Shown: one piece after another, positions 25,527-34,485 of the stretch
Layout: every line of letters starts with the position of its first letter
How positions within the stretch are numbered: the first letter of the stretch is position 1
DNA from: Bog-793 sp050013835
GTDB lineage: Bacteria; Actinomycetota; Acidimicrobiia; Acidimicrobiales; Bog-793
DNA length: 64,000 nucleotides
Assembly: GCA_050013835.1 (NCBI GenBank)
Contig: JBEKEM010000001.1
Location: forward strand, 1 to 64,000
Direction of reading: 5' to 3'
Position numbers and translations under genes: made by a program
Notes under the pieces: model-generated
Seen by the model: only the letters and a program-made list of their open reading frames with translations
Told to the model about the DNA's origin: nothing
The model's database searches: none

Positions 25527-27752
25527 GTGCTGAGCCTGGCGAAGGTGCGGCCTGGGCGCGAGGGGTACTACCTCGAGGCGACCAGAGGGTCGGGGCGCGA
25601 TGGTCGGGGTCTCGTCGAGCCCGACGGGCTCTGGTGGGGGAGCCTCGCCGGGAACCTCGGCCTGGCCGGGCGACGCGTCCAGCCGGCCGGACTCTCGGCG
25701 CTGCTCGCCGGCGTGGATCCGGCGACCGGGGCGGCACTCGACCCCCGGCACGGCCGGGTCACGGTCGCCGCCTTCGACTGCACCTTCGCCGCTCCCAAGT
25801 CGGTGAGCCTGCTCCACGCCCTCGGCCCGGCCGACGCCGTCGGGGAGGTGCGCGCCGCGCACGAGGACGCCGTCGCCGGCGCCCTCGGCTACCTCGAGCG
25901 GCACGCCGCGCACGTGCGCCGTGCCGGCGCGGTCGTGCCGGTGACGGGATTCGTGGCGGCGTCGTTCCTCCACCGGACGAGCCGCGCGAGGGACCCGCAC
26001 CTTCACACCCACCTTGTCGTCGCCAACCTGGCGCCGGACGCGGACGGGCGCTGGTCGGCGATCGATGGCCGTCCGCTCTACGCGCACGCCGCCGCTGCCG
26101 GCGCCCTCTACCGGGCGCATCTGCGCTTCGAGATCTCCCGGCGACTCTCGGTCGACTGGCAGGCACGCGCCGATGGTTTTGCCGACCTCATCGGGATCCC
26201 CGCGTCGACGCTTCGGGGATTCTCGCGTCGCCAGGCTGAGATCGCGGCCGAGCTCGCCCGCACGGGATGGTCGGGGCCCCTGCCGGCGCGTCTCGCCGCC
26301 GAGCGCACCCGGCCGGACCGGGACCTCGCCGAGGACTACCCGACCCTCGTGGCGGGGTGGCGTGAGCGGGCCTTCTCCCTCGGTGTGTCCGGCTCGGCGG
26401 TCGGCAGGATGGGCGTGCGCGCCCTGCCCGCGCCCGACGCGGCCGGTGAACGGGGCCCCGAGCTCGCGCGGCGCGTCGCCGAGACGGCCGGGTCCCTCGA
26501 CCGTCCCTTCGACCGGCGCGAGTTGATCCGGGCGACGTGCGCCCGCCTCGGCTCAGGCGCTCCGGCCGATCGCGTCGACGCGGCCGTCGAGGCGCACCTC
26601 GGGTCGGGCGATCTCGTCAGGTGCGGCGAACGCGTCGTCCGGCTGCGGGCGAGCGCGGGCGGACGCATCCCCGGGGGTCTCGTCGAGGGCCGGTACGCCA
26701 CGAGGGAGATCGCGGCCCTCACGGCGCGACTCGCCTCCGAGATGGAGTCGGCACCGGTCATTTTCGCCTGGCAGGGTTGCACCGGGGTTCTGGGCCCGGT
26801 GGGCGTCGAGCCGCCCGCGGTCTTCGTGACGGGGCGGGAGGGCGACCTAGTGCGGGACTTCGTCGAGCTGCGCGAGACGGCGCTTGCGGCGCACCGCGAC
26901 GGCCGCCGGGTCGTCGGCTTCGCGCCCGACCGGCGTGTTGCCTCTCACTTCGAGGCGGCGACGGGGATCGCCACCGCCGTCCTCGGCCAGCGTGAGGCGG
27001 TCGCCGGCGATTGCCTCATCGTCGTGGTCAACCCCGCCCGCTGCCCGGTGCGTGAGGTCATCGGCCTCGTCGAGAAGGCGGCTGCCCGCGCCACGACGTT
27101 GGTGCTCGTGCGCGGGGGCCCTCGGGACGCTGGGACGTGCGGACCGGGGGAGCCGTGCCCAGTCGCTGGGCGCCTTGGCCATCCGGTTCCCGCCGGGTCG
27201 CTCGCGCGCCATGAGGTCGCCGGCGTCGAGGTCGTCCTCGCCGGCGACCTCGGGACGGCTCTCGGCGGGATCGGGCTGCTCGCGGAAGAGCGCCGCTGCC
27301 GAGGACGCCGGCCACTCGTCGTCGCCGCCGAACCGCGCCTCCTGGCCCCTCTGGGGCTCGAGGTCTCCCGCCCGGGTGAAGCCCTGCGCCGGTGCGACGG
27401 CGAGGTCGATCTCATCGTCTTCGGCGGGGCGCGGCTTCTCGGGTCCGGGATCGCGCACCTGCCGGACGGGGCACGCTGTCACGTCGCCGTCGCGCCCGTG
27501 GAGCGCGATCCCGCGGGCGAGCGGGCGATCGCGCTGGAGCTCGCCGAACCCGCCGGCCTGCGCTTCAAGCTCGGAAGGTCTCCCGAGGGCCGGCGTGCAC
27601 GTGAGGTGTGGCGCGCGAGGGCGATCGGGGCGGAACGGCGGTATCGGACGCGCTCACTTGACCCGGGGCGGGGGCGGGACGATTTCGGGTCGACCCGGGG
27701 CGTGCGTCCAGCCGAACTCGGGCGCCGCCGGGAGGCGTCGCTCAGCCGGTGA
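25527..27752 (+). CDS. TrwC/MobF-family conjugative relaxase, degenerate helicase part
   Basis: A 741-residue protein. The start GTG at 25527 gives the classic relaxase opening MLSLAKVRPGREGYYLEA, with the candidate nicking tyrosines Y14 and Y15. The metal-binding histidine triad is intact in RDPHLHTHL (H158, H160, H162). The relaxase domain ends near residue 290. Instead of the usual TraI/TrwC helicase with a GPAGTGKT-type loop, the C-terminal 400 residues keep only weak traces (VVGFAPDRRVASHFEAATG) and no Walker A. It may therefore nick DNA but not unwind it unaided. It is convergent with, and overlaps by 11 bp, a coupling-protein gene. TACCTT lies eight bases upstream. Confidence 0.8.
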   Translation: MLSLAKVRPGREGYYLEATRGSGRDGRGLVEPDGLWWGSLAGNLGLAGRRVQPAGLSALLAGVDPATGAALDPRHGRVTVAAFDCTFAAPKSVSLLHALGPADAVGEVRAAHEDAVAGALGYLERHAAHVRRAGAVVPVTGFVAASFLHRTSRARDPHLHTHLVVANLAPDADGRWSAIDGRPLYAHAAAAGALYRAHLRFEISRRLSVDWQARADGFADLIGIPASTLRGFSRRQAEIAAELARTGWSGPLPARLAAERTRPDRDLAEDYPTLVAGWRERAFSLGVSGSAVGRMGVRALPAPDAAGERGPELARRVAETAGSLDRPFDRRELIRATCARLGSGAPADRVDAAVEAHLGSGDLVRCGERVVRLRASAGGRIPGGLVEGRYATREIAALTARLASEMESAPVIFAWQGCTGVLGPVGVEPPAVFVTGREGDLVRDFVELRETALAAHRDGRRVVGFAPDRRVASHFEAATGIATAVLGQREAVAGDCLIVVVNPARCPVREVIGLVEKAAARATTLVLVRGGPRDAGTCGPGEPCPVAGRLGHPVPAGSLARHEVAGVEVVLAGDLGTALGGIGLLAEERRCRGRRPLVVAAEPRLLAPLGLEVSRPGEALRRCDGEVDLIVFGGARLLGSGIAHLPDGARCHVAVAPVERDPAGERAIALELAEPAGLRFKLGRSPEGRRAREVWRARAIGAERRYRTRSLDPGRGRDDFGSTRGVRPAELGRRREASLSR

Positions 27753-29157
27753 TGGCTCTTCCCCCGGGGCCGGGCCGCAGTCGGGCCGGATGCGGCTGCC
27801 CGAGCGGCGGGGGGGCGAGGGGCCTGGCGGAAACCTCCCGCCAGGGCGACGAGGAGTGATGCGGCGTGAGTTCCACGCGCAATGGACGCGCGCCGATGAA
27901 GGCGATGGCGGTGCCTCGCGGGGCCTGGGCGATGGCGTCCACGGGGAGACGGGGCTCGCGCCGCGTCGTCACCGTGCGGGTCGTGTGCCGCCGCAGTCGC
28001 CCCGGGGAACGTGACGCCGTCATCGAGATGACGGGTTCGTCGCGCCTGCCGGCAAGCGCCGAGAGCGCCTCGAGGGTCCGGACGTCGCCCATGCCGCCGA
28101 GTACGAGCTTCACCCCGAAAAGCGTGAGGAAGCCCTCCGTCAGCGTGCCGAAGCGCGCCCGCGCCTGGGACAGGTCTTGCAGGCTGGCGAGCGTGACGAC
28201 GCCCTGGCTCGCCCCCTCGGCCACGAGCGCCGGCAGGTCGTGGAGCGGCGCGATGTTGGCGAGCTCGTCGAGGACGAGGAGCACCGGGGGACCGGCGCGC
28301 GTCGGCGTCTCGGCATGGTGCCGGTAAGCGGCGGTGCGGACATCGCGGATGATCCCGGCGACGAGCGGTGCAAGGTGCATCTGGAACTCGGCCGGGGCGG
28401 CGACGAAGAGCGTGGACGACGTCCGCACGAAGCGCTCGGGATCGAAAGGCTCGAGGCGCGCGCTCGCCAGGGCGGCGGACGTGCGGTATCCGGCGAGCAC
28501 GCCGGAGGCGGTCGACCAGATGGCACTCTGCTCCCGCTCCTCGGTCTCGGTGATCCCGACGAGCAGATCGAGGGCGAGATCCGAGTCGTGGCGCGCGAGG
28601 GTGGCAACGAAACCCTCCGGCGCTCTCCGGTTCACCGCCGAGACGACGTCGTCGAGCGAGGCGCCCCCGAGCGCGGCGCCATGGAAGACGGCCGACAGAA
28701 GGGCTGCCGCCCGTTCAGTCCAGTGCGAGCCGTCGACGCGGTCCCTCCCCTCGCGGCTCGCGCCGACCATCGACTCGGCCATGAACACCGCCCCGTCCCA
28801 CGTCGCGGCGGCGGTGAGGGGCGACCAGCCGATTGGGTGGACGCCCCAAGGGACCGCGACCGTCCCGCTCGGGTCGAGGAGCAGACATTCGCCGCGCCGA
28901 CCGCGCACGACGCAGGTCTCATCGAGCACGTCGCGCTTGGTCGACACCGCGACGACCGCACCCGCCGCCGCGAAAACATTTGGCACAATGACTCCCGACG
29001 TCTTCCCGGAACGGGGTGGACCGAGGACGAGCGTTCCATGCTCGTGTGGTGCAAATACCGGTTCGCCGTTCGCGGCGCCGAGGTAGATCCCGTGGTTGTG
29101 CGTGACCGACGCAGCGAGCACGCGTGCCAGCGCGTCCCGGCTCGGATCGTTCTGCAT
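27742..29157 (-). CDS. TraG/VirD4-type conjugative coupling ATPase, no membrane anchor
   Basis: A 471-residue ATPase from the ATG at 29157. Walker A is GPPRSGKTSG (residues 46-55), Walker B is PVLLVLDELANIAP, and the family motif SLQDLSQARARFG follows. VirD4 proteins dock the relaxase-DNA complex onto a type IV secretion channel and usually have N-terminal membrane helices. Here the ATPase starts after only 45 polar residues, so the protein appears soluble and needs a partner for membrane recruitment. No VirB-like channel genes are in the window. Facing the relaxase gene tail to tail, it looks like a minimal DNA-processing pair. Confidence 0.8.
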   Translation of the reverse strand: MQNDPSRDALARVLAASVTHNHGIYLGAANGEPVFAPHEHGTLVLGPPRSGKTSGVIVPNVFAAAGAVVAVSTKRDVLDETCVVRGRRGECLLLDPSGTVAVPWGVHPIGWSPLTAAATWDGAVFMAESMVGASREGRDRVDGSHWTERAAALLSAVFHGAALGGASLDDVVSAVNRRAPEGFVATLARHDSDLALDLLVGITETEEREQSAIWSTASGVLAGYRTSAALASARLEPFDPERFVRTSSTLFVAAPAEFQMHLAPLVAGIIRDVRTAAYRHHAETPTRAGPPVLLVLDELANIAPLHDLPALVAEGASQGVVTLASLQDLSQARARFGTLTEGFLTLFGVKLVLGGMGDVRTLEALSALAGRRDEPVISMTASRSPGRLRRHTTRTVTTRREPRLPVDAIAQAPRGTAIAFIGARPLRVELTPHHSSSPWREVSARPLAPPPLGQPHPARLRPGPGGRAITG

Positions 29158-29374
29158 AGGGGCCAACGACGTCGTAGGGGCATCGTCGCACGCGAGATCT
29201 CACGAATCGCCTACCGTTCGTGCACCGGCGCGCTTCCCGGGTGCGAATGGTGACACCCACTGAGGAGCCTTGAATTACAAGGAACATGAGATGGCGATCG
29301 AGGAGGACGCTTCTCCGCTGTCGTCCCTGTTGCCGAGCGTTCGCCTCGTCCGGGCGTCGCGAAGCCGACAGTGC

Positions 29375-29403
29375 TTGCAATTCGCGGCCAAATCGCCTTT
29401 TAT
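29375..29403 (+). promoter_or_regulatory. candidate promoter of the HU-like gene
   Basis: TTGCAA (29375-29380), a 17-base spacer, then TTTATT (29398-29403), in a locally AT-rich patch. Transcription would start about 28 bases before the start codon, leaving room for the AGGAGGTGG ribosome site at 29427-29435. Confidence 0.4.
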
Positions 29404-29437
29404 TGCATCGGCTACACCACACATACAGGAGGTGGCC

Positions 29438-30151
29438 GTGAATAGAACCGAACTGATCGGGGCAATCAGTGGTGACACTGGGCTGACCCGTCAGCAATCG
29501 GAATCCGCGCTCGATTCGCTCGTATACGAGATCACCAAGGGCGTGCGCACGGGGGTTCCGATCCGCATCACTGGTTTTGGCACATTCAAGCTGCGGGAGC
29601 GCAAGGCACGTAGCGGACGGAATCCGCAAACGGGTGCTCCCGTCTACATCAGGGCGTCAAAGGGCATTGGATTTACCCCTGGCGTCCAGTTGAAGACGGA
29701 CCTGAACTCGAATGCCGTTCTTCAGAAGCCGGCGCTAGCGCCGGTCGCTAAGAAGGCCGCCCCCGCACGCAAGGCTGCGCCGAAGAAGGTGGCGAAAAAA
29801 GCCGCCGCGAAGAAGGTTGTGAAGAAGGCTGCAGCGAAGAAGATTGTGAAGAAGGCTGCAGCGAAGAAGGTTGTGAAGCGCGCTCCGGCCAAGAAGGTCG
29901 TGAAGAAGGCTCCGGCCAAGAAGGCTCCGGCCAAGAAGGCTCCGGCCAAGAAGGCTCCGGCCAAGAAGGCTCCGGCCAAGAAGGCTCCGGCCAAGAAACG
30001 GCCCGCGCGCAAAGCTCCCGCCAAGAAAGCGCCGGCCCGCAAGGCCCCGGCGAAGCGGGCGCCAGCACGCAAGCGACCTGCGAAGCGTCCACCGGCCAAG
30101 AAGGCTCCGGTCCGCAAGGCTTCAGCTCGTCCCGTAGCGGCACGACACTGA
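29438..30151 (+). CDS. hupB: HU-family nucleoid protein with long Lys/Ala/Pro tail (HupB-like)
   Basis: A 237-residue protein whose GTG start follows a perfect AGGAGGTGG site. Residues 1-90 are a complete HU fold: MNRTELIGAISGDTGL, then TGFGTFKLRERKARSGRNPQ with the DNA-binding arm ending in the IGFTPG-type segment. The remaining 145 residues are a basic tail of PAKK, AAKK and RKAP repeats, as in mycobacterial HupB/Hlp. The tail resembles eukaryotic histone H1, adds strong non-specific DNA binding and compacts the nucleoid. It has its own promoter and a strong terminator, so it is a single-gene unit. Confidence 0.9.
   Translation: MNRTELIGAISGDTGLTRQQSESALDSLVYEITKGVRTGVPIRITGFGTFKLRERKARSGRNPQTGAPVYIRASKGIGFTPGVQLKTDLNSNAVLQKPALAPVAKKAAPARKAAPKKVAKKAAAKKVVKKAAAKKIVKKAAAKKVVKRAPAKKVVKKAPAKKAPAKKAPAKKAPAKKAPAKKAPAKKRPARKAPAKKAPARKAPAKRAPARKRPAKRPPAKKAPVRKASARPVAARH
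29906..29995 (+). repeat. six identical 15-bp units in the HU tail
   Basis: AAGGCTCCGGCCAAG occurs six times head to tail without a single change, coding KAPAK each time. Flanking units in the tail are diverged. Perfect identity suggests recent expansion or gene conversion. Confidence 0.9.
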
Positions 30152-30169
30152 AAGCGGCACGTCTCGCGT

Positions 30170-30209
30170 CCACTCTGAGCCCTGGCACAAGAGCCAGGGC
30201 TCAGAGTGG
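30170..30209. terminator. strong two-way terminator, 17-bp perfect stem
   Basis: CCACTCTGAGCCCTGGC (30170-30186) pairs perfectly with 30193-30209 around a six-base loop ACAAGA. It lies between the convergent HU-like gene and the PIG-L relic and would stop transcription from both sides. There is no long T run, as is common in actinobacteria. Confidence 0.75.
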
Positions 30210-30214
30210 GTCGC

Positions 30215-30942
30215 TCATGCTTCGAGCAGCTTGAACCCTTCTCCCGCCGCGAACCCGTAGGGCGCCCCGACTCCGGCTGCCTCGGCCAGTACCCGTGGGC
30301 GGAAAGCGTCGAGCCCGGGGCCGCCATCGGCGTCCTCATCCGGGATCGCCATCGTCGAACGCAGCTGGCTGCGGTGACGGAGAAGCGCCGCGATCTTCAC
30401 GTCAACCGTCGCGGACACGTCCTCGACGTGGTCGGTCGTGTGGGCTTCGAAAAGCAGGACGGTTCGCGGCCGGTGGGGCGGCAGATGGAGATCGGGGAAG
30501 AACAAGGGATCGCGCGCCGCGACGACACCGTCGGTGAGGAGAAGGCCGGCGTTACGGTGATCGGGGTGGAGCCGGTAGTGCTTCCACGGGTCGTGGCCAA
30601 GGGCGACATCGGGGCGATCGTCCGTATCCAGCGAGCGATCTCGCGTCGCTGCGCCGTTCCGGACTCGAGCTCGCCGTCGGGCCAGCCGAGGAAGACGACG
30701 TCGGCCGTTCCTCCGAGCGTGCGTGCCGCGGCGCGTTGCTCGGTTGCTCGCGTGGCGACGAGTTGAGCTGGGTCACGGTCGGGGTCCGAGGTGCCTTTGG
30801 AACCGTCGGTGCAGATGATGTGGTAGATCTCGCACCCGGCGCGGGCCCATTTGGCGAACGTTCCGCCGCATCCGAACTCGATGTCGTCGGGGTGGGCGGC
30901 GATCGCGAGCGCTCGGGCCGGGACTGGCAGGTTCGTCGTCAT
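30215..30942 (-). pseudogene. PIG-L (LmbE) family deacetylase with a -1 frameshift
   Basis: From the ATG at 30942 the frame reads a clean PIG-L start, with the zinc motif AIAAHPDDIEFGCGG and then DGSKGTSDPDRD and FLGWPDGELES. At about 30611-30615, in the run CCCC on the minus strand, the family sequence switches frame. The continuation DVALGHDPWKHYRLHPDHRN, then FFPDLHLPPHRP to the stop at 30215, is encoded one frame over. One missing base explains this. The family removes N-acetyl groups from sugars such as GlcNAc-inositol (mycothiol) or related glycolipids. The rest of both halves is well conserved, so the shift is either very recent or a sequencing error. Confidence 0.75.
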
Positions 30943-30994
30943 CGCGGCAGCGTTGCGCGGTTGATGGCGCGGGGCGCGCGGCCCGCCAGACTCG

Positions 30995-31606
30995 TCACGA
31001 CTCGAGAGAATTGGCCGGCACATCCGGGGGGATGGTGACCGGTTGCGCGGCGAGACGGGAGATGAGATCGAGGTCTTCCGGGACGTCGACGTCCGAGGAC
31101 AACCGGAGGTCGTCGACGATCGTGCAGTGCAGCCCGAGTCGAGCCGCCTCACTCCGGTGGCGTTCGAAGGAACCCGGTCCGTAGGAGAAGCGGAATCCGG
31201 CGCCGACCGGGACGGCGGCGACGTTGGTGCCGTCGCGGGCGCGGTCTGGTGCGAGGGTCACCTCGGAGGGCGAGCCGAAGCCGGACAGGTCGCTCACGAA
31301 GGGGAGATCGGCGTGGACGACGACGGCGAGCGAGAAGCCCTGTTCGGCGAGATGCCGGACACCGGCCTCCACCGCCGCCGAGAGTCCGAGGCCCGGCGCG
31401 TAGAGGGCGGTCGCCTGGCGGGTTACGGCCCAGTCGGCGACCTGCCCGTCGTCGCAGACGACGTAGACGGGCGCGCCCTTTGCGGCCGACACGGCGATCT
31501 CGGCTAGCTCGCGGGCGAGCCGCTCCCGGGCTTGCTCGTCGAGCACCCGCGCCAACCGGAGTTTGGCGAGCCGGAACGACTTCACCGGAACGAGGACGGC
31601 GCGCAC
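30995..31606 (-). CDS. cofC: 2-phospho-L-lactate/PEP guanylyltransferase of F420 biosynthesis
   Basis: A 203-residue nucleotidyltransferase of the CofC/FbiD family. It activates phospholactate or phosphoenolpyruvate with GTP for the side chain of coenzyme F420. The start is a GTG at 31606. Typical segments are VPVKSFRLAKLRLARVL, VVVHADLPFVSDL (the metal-binding DLP) and APDRARDGTNVAAVP. The last includes the DGTN motif diagnostic of the family. A TAGACT hexamer six bases upstream supports a leaderless start. An F420-dependent reductase-like gene at 52234 fits the same cofactor system. It is divergent from gpsA. Confidence 0.88.
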   Translation of the reverse strand: MRAVLVPVKSFRLAKLRLARVLDEQARERLARELAEIAVSAAKGAPVYVVCDDGQVADWAVTRQATALYAPGLGLSAAVEAGVRHLAEQGFSLAVVVHADLPFVSDLSGFGSPSEVTLAPDRARDGTNVAAVPVGAGFRFSYGPGSFERHRSEAARLGLHCTIVDDLRLSSDVDVPEDLDLISRLAAQPVTIPPDVPANSLES

Positions 31607-31612
31607 GGTGGA

Positions 31613-31618
31613 AGTCTA
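31613..31618 (-). promoter_or_regulatory. -10 hexamer of a likely leaderless cofC promoter
   Basis: On the minus strand TAGACT ends six bases before the GTG start at 31606, with TCCACC between. Confidence 0.45.
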
Positions 31619-31772
31619 CGATCGGTTCACCGCCGGTTCCCCGAGGCGTGTGCTGCCCGGAATCGGCGGACAGGCGAGACCCGGAAAAGGGGACTGTGGC
31701 GGGACCGCGCAGTAGCGTATCGACGGTGGTCGGCATCGCGCAGCCGCCAGACGAGTCGCTCGTGAGGTGCCG

Positions 31773-32810
31773 ATGAAGCTCGCCGTGCTCGGTGCCGGTT
31801 CTTGGGGGACGACGATCGCATCGCTCGCCGCGGCGCGTGCGCCGACGACGCTGTGGGCCCGCTCGGAGTCGGTGGCCGCCGAGATCCGGGACCGCGGCAC
31901 GAATGCGTCGTACCTCGGGGACTACCCGCTGTCGGGGCGAATGCACGCGACGTCGTCGCTCCCCGATGCGCTCGACGGCGTGGAACTCGTCGTGATCGCA
32001 GTACCGAGCCACGGCGTTCGCGCCGTGTTGGACGCTTCGTCCGGGGCCGTCCCGGCCGGCGTGCCCGTTCTCAGCTTGACGAAGGGTCTCGAGGAGGGCT
32101 CCACGGCCCGGATCTCCGAGATCGTCGACGAGTGCTGGCCGGGCCATCCCGTCGGGGTCCTCACGGGCCCGAACCTCGCGGCGGAGGTGTGCGCGGGCCA
32201 GCCCGCGGCGTCAGTCGTCGCCTTCGCCGATGAAAGCCTGGCCGGCCAGATCCGGGACCTGTTCGTCACGGAGACGCTGCGCGTCTACACGAACCCGGAC
32301 GTGATCGGGTGCGAGATCGCCGGGGCGGTGAAGAACGTCCTGGCGATCGCGAGCGGGATGTCGATTGGGCTCGGGTTCGGTGACAACACGCGGGCCGCCC
32401 TGATCACGCGTTCGCTTGCCGAGCTCACCCGTCTCGGTGTCGTTCTCGGTGGCGAGCCGGCCACGTTCGCGGGACTCGCGGGGCTCGGCGACCTCGTCGC
32501 GACCTGCACGAGCGCGAAGAGCCGGAACTTCGCGGTGGGTGTCGCCCTGGGGCAGGGCGAGTCGCTCGCGGAGGTGATCGGCAGGACCCGGATGGTCGCC
32601 GAGGGGGTGAGGACCTGCCGGCCGGTCGTCGACCTCGCCAACCGACTCGGCGTCGAGGTCCCGGTGGCCGAGCAGGTGGTGGCCGTCTGCCACGGGAGAC
32701 GTCCGCCATCGGAGGCGATCCCGCTGCTCATGCGCCGCGCCCCGCGGTCCGAGGTCGAAGACCTCGGCAACCTGGGTGACCGGGCCCGTGACGGCAACCG
32801 CCGAGCCTAA
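31773..32810 (+). CDS. gpsA: glycerol-3-phosphate dehydrogenase [NAD(P)+]
   Basis: A 345-residue GpsA, which reduces dihydroxyacetone phosphate to sn-glycerol 3-phosphate for membrane lipid synthesis. The dinucleotide fold opens VLGAGSWGTTIASLA. The family motifs VLTGPNLAAEV and CEIAGAVKNVLAIASGM contain the catalytic lysine, and RNFAVG is near the end. The ATG at 31773 matches family alignments. A GTG two codons earlier is possible. Its 3' end overlaps the start of rnhB by about 35 bp, so both are cotranscribed. Confidence 0.93.
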   Translation: MKLAVLGAGSWGTTIASLAAARAPTTLWARSESVAAEIRDRGTNASYLGDYPLSGRMHATSSLPDALDGVELVVIAVPSHGVRAVLDASSGAVPAGVPVLSLTKGLEEGSTARISEIVDECWPGHPVGVLTGPNLAAEVCAGQPAASVVAFADESLAGQIRDLFVTETLRVYTNPDVIGCEIAGAVKNVLAIASGMSIGLGFGDNTRAALITRSLAELTRLGVVLGGEPATFAGLAGLGDLVATCTSAKSRNFAVGVALGQGESLAEVIGRTRMVAEGVRTCRPVVDLANRLGVEVPVAEQVVAVCHGRRPPSEAIPLLMRRAPRSEVEDLGNLGDRARDGNRRA

Positions 32811-33519
32811 GCGGTCTCACGATCGCGCCCGCCCCCACCTCGGGAGGCCGGACGCCGGGGTCGAGACGGAGGGACGACTCGTCGCGGCGGGCTGCCGGAC
32901 CGTCGCCGGGATCGACGAGGTCGGACGGGGGGCCTGGGCGGGCCCGCTCACCGTCGGGGTCGCCGTCGTGACGGGCGACCGCCTGGGGGGGTTCCCGCCG
33001 GGGGTGCGCGATTCGAAGCTGCTCTCGTCGCGTCAGCGCCTGCAGTTCTACGAGCCCATCGCCCGCCACGTGCTGGACCACGCGATCGGGCACGCGAGCG
33101 CCGTCGAGTGCGACTCCCTCGGCATGGTCGCGGCGCAAAGGCTCGCTGCCGACCGGGCGCTCGCGGCGCTCGACGTCGAGCCGGACGCGATCATCGTGGA
33201 CGGGCCGCGGGACTTCACGGGGTTGCCCGGGGCCGTGACGATCGTCGGTGCCGACCGTCTCTGTGCCGTCGTCGCCGCGGCCTCGATCCTCGCCAAGGTG
33301 ACCCGTGACCGGCTGATGGTCGAGGCCGCCGCGACACACCCCGGCTACGGGTTCGAACGCAACAAGGGTTATGCCTCGCTCGAGCACCGCCTCGCGGTGG
33401 CCCGGCTCGGCATGACTCCGATTCACCGGCTGAGCTGGTCGGTCGCCGCCGTGGGGGAGCCGGAGGCGCAATCGGCCATGAAGGCCGTGTGGGCGCCGTC
33501 CGGCGCGCAGCGGCTATAA
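32776..33519 (+). CDS. rnhB: ribonuclease HII
   Basis: A 247-residue RNase HII, which nicks 5' of ribonucleotides built into DNA and removes RNA from hybrids. The active-site signature GIDEVGRGAWAGPL is present, with further acidic residues in SKLLSS and IIVDGPRDF, and the C-terminal HPGYGFERNKGYAS motif. The N-terminus is about 40 residues longer than the minimal family. A GTG at 32788 is an alternative start. Both starts lie inside gpsA. The downstream transporter starts eight bases after the stop. Confidence 0.93.
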   Translation: MTGPVTATAEPKRSHDRARPHLGRPDAGVETEGRLVAAGCRTVAGIDEVGRGAWAGPLTVGVAVVTGDRLGGFPPGVRDSKLLSSRQRLQFYEPIARHVLDHAIGHASAVECDSLGMVAAQRLAADRALAALDVEPDAIIVDGPRDFTGLPGAVTIVGADRLCAVVAAASILAKVTRDRLMVEAAATHPGYGFERNKGYASLEHRLAVARLGMTPIHRLSWSVAAVGEPEAQSAMKAVWAPSGAQRL

Positions 33520-33527
33520 CGGGCGAA

Positions 33528-34436
33528 ATGGCTTATCTCCTGGCGTTGCTCGCTGCGGGCGCCAACGCCTTCGCGACGGTCCTCCAGCGCATCGGTGTCG
33601 AGGAGGCCGAACCGTTGAGCAGGGCGAGCCACCACCTGATGGCGGCCGTCATCAAGCGGCCGGTCTGGTTCGCGGGACTCGTCCTCACGACGGGGAGCTT
33701 CCTGCTCCAGGCTCTGGCGCTCAGTTTCGGGAACCTCTCGACTGTGCAGCCGATCATGGTCACCGAGATCCTCTTTCTCGTCGTCATCCTCAGCACCTGG
33801 TTCCACCACCACCTGCACTGGACCGACTGGCTGGCCGTGCTCGGGACCGCCGTCGGCCTGGGCGTCTTCCTGGCGCTCAGCTACTCGAAGGAGGGCCACT
33901 CCTCCCCGACGAAGTTCGACTGGATGCTCCTGCTGTTTGCCGCGGTCGGCGCCATCGCGCTCGGCGTGGTTGCCGCCCAACGCGGTCGCAGGTCTTGGCG
34001 GGCCGCCTGCTACGGGCTGAGCGCCGGGGTCTGCTTCGCGCTGACAGCGGCGTTCATCAAGACCGTCGCCATCGAGTGGCCGCGCGGTGTCGTCTACGTG
34101 TTCTCGCACCCGGCGGCGTATTCGGTCGCCGTTGCGGGGTTCATCGGTCTCGTCATCGCCCAGCACGCCCTCGACGCTGGCCCGGTCGCCGCATCCCAGG
34201 CGGCGCTCCTCATCGTCAACCCGCTGTCCAGCATCGTCATGGGCATCTGGCTGTTCGGGGACCACGTCCACGCCACGGGGTCGCGGGCGATCATCGAGGG
34301 GGTATTCCTCGGCGTGATGTTCTATTCGCTGCTCCAGCTCAGCCAGTCGCCGCTCATCTCGTCGAGCCTCGCGGCCGAGCAGCTCTCGAATCGCCGATCC
34401 CTGGCTGAGGCGCGCCCACCCGAGTCCGCCGTCTGA
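33528..34436 (+). CDS. DMT-superfamily (EamA/NIPA-like) membrane transporter
   Basis: A 302-residue protein with about nine hydrophobic segments, starting at an ATG seven bases after the near-consensus -10 TATAAC at 33515-33520. It opens MAYLLALLAAGANAFATVLQ, typical of the DMT family with internally repeated EamA-like halves (cut here at 20 residues). The layout QALALSFGNLSTVQPIM and QAALLIVNPLSSIVMG matches a group seen mainly in actinobacteria. Substrate unknown. Family members export metabolites or carry Mg2+-like ions. Confidence 0.8.
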   Translation: MAYLLALLAAGANAFATVLQRIGVEEAEPLSRASHHLMAAVIKRPVWFAGLVLTTGSFLLQALALSFGNLSTVQPIMVTEILFLVVILSTWFHHHLHWTDWLAVLGTAVGLGVFLALSYSKEGHSSPTKFDWMLLLFAAVGAIALGVVAAQRGRRSWRAACYGLSAGVCFALTAAFIKTVAIEWPRGVVYVFSHPAAYSVAVAGFIGLVIAQHALDAGPVAASQAALLIVNPLSSIVMGIWLFGDHVHATGSRAIIEGVFLGVMFYSLLQLSQSPLISSSLAAEQLSNRRSLAEARPPESAV

Positions 34437-34485
34437 CGGCCCAGCGATACGCTCGCAGGAGTGGCCGTGGTGACGAGGTGATCGC

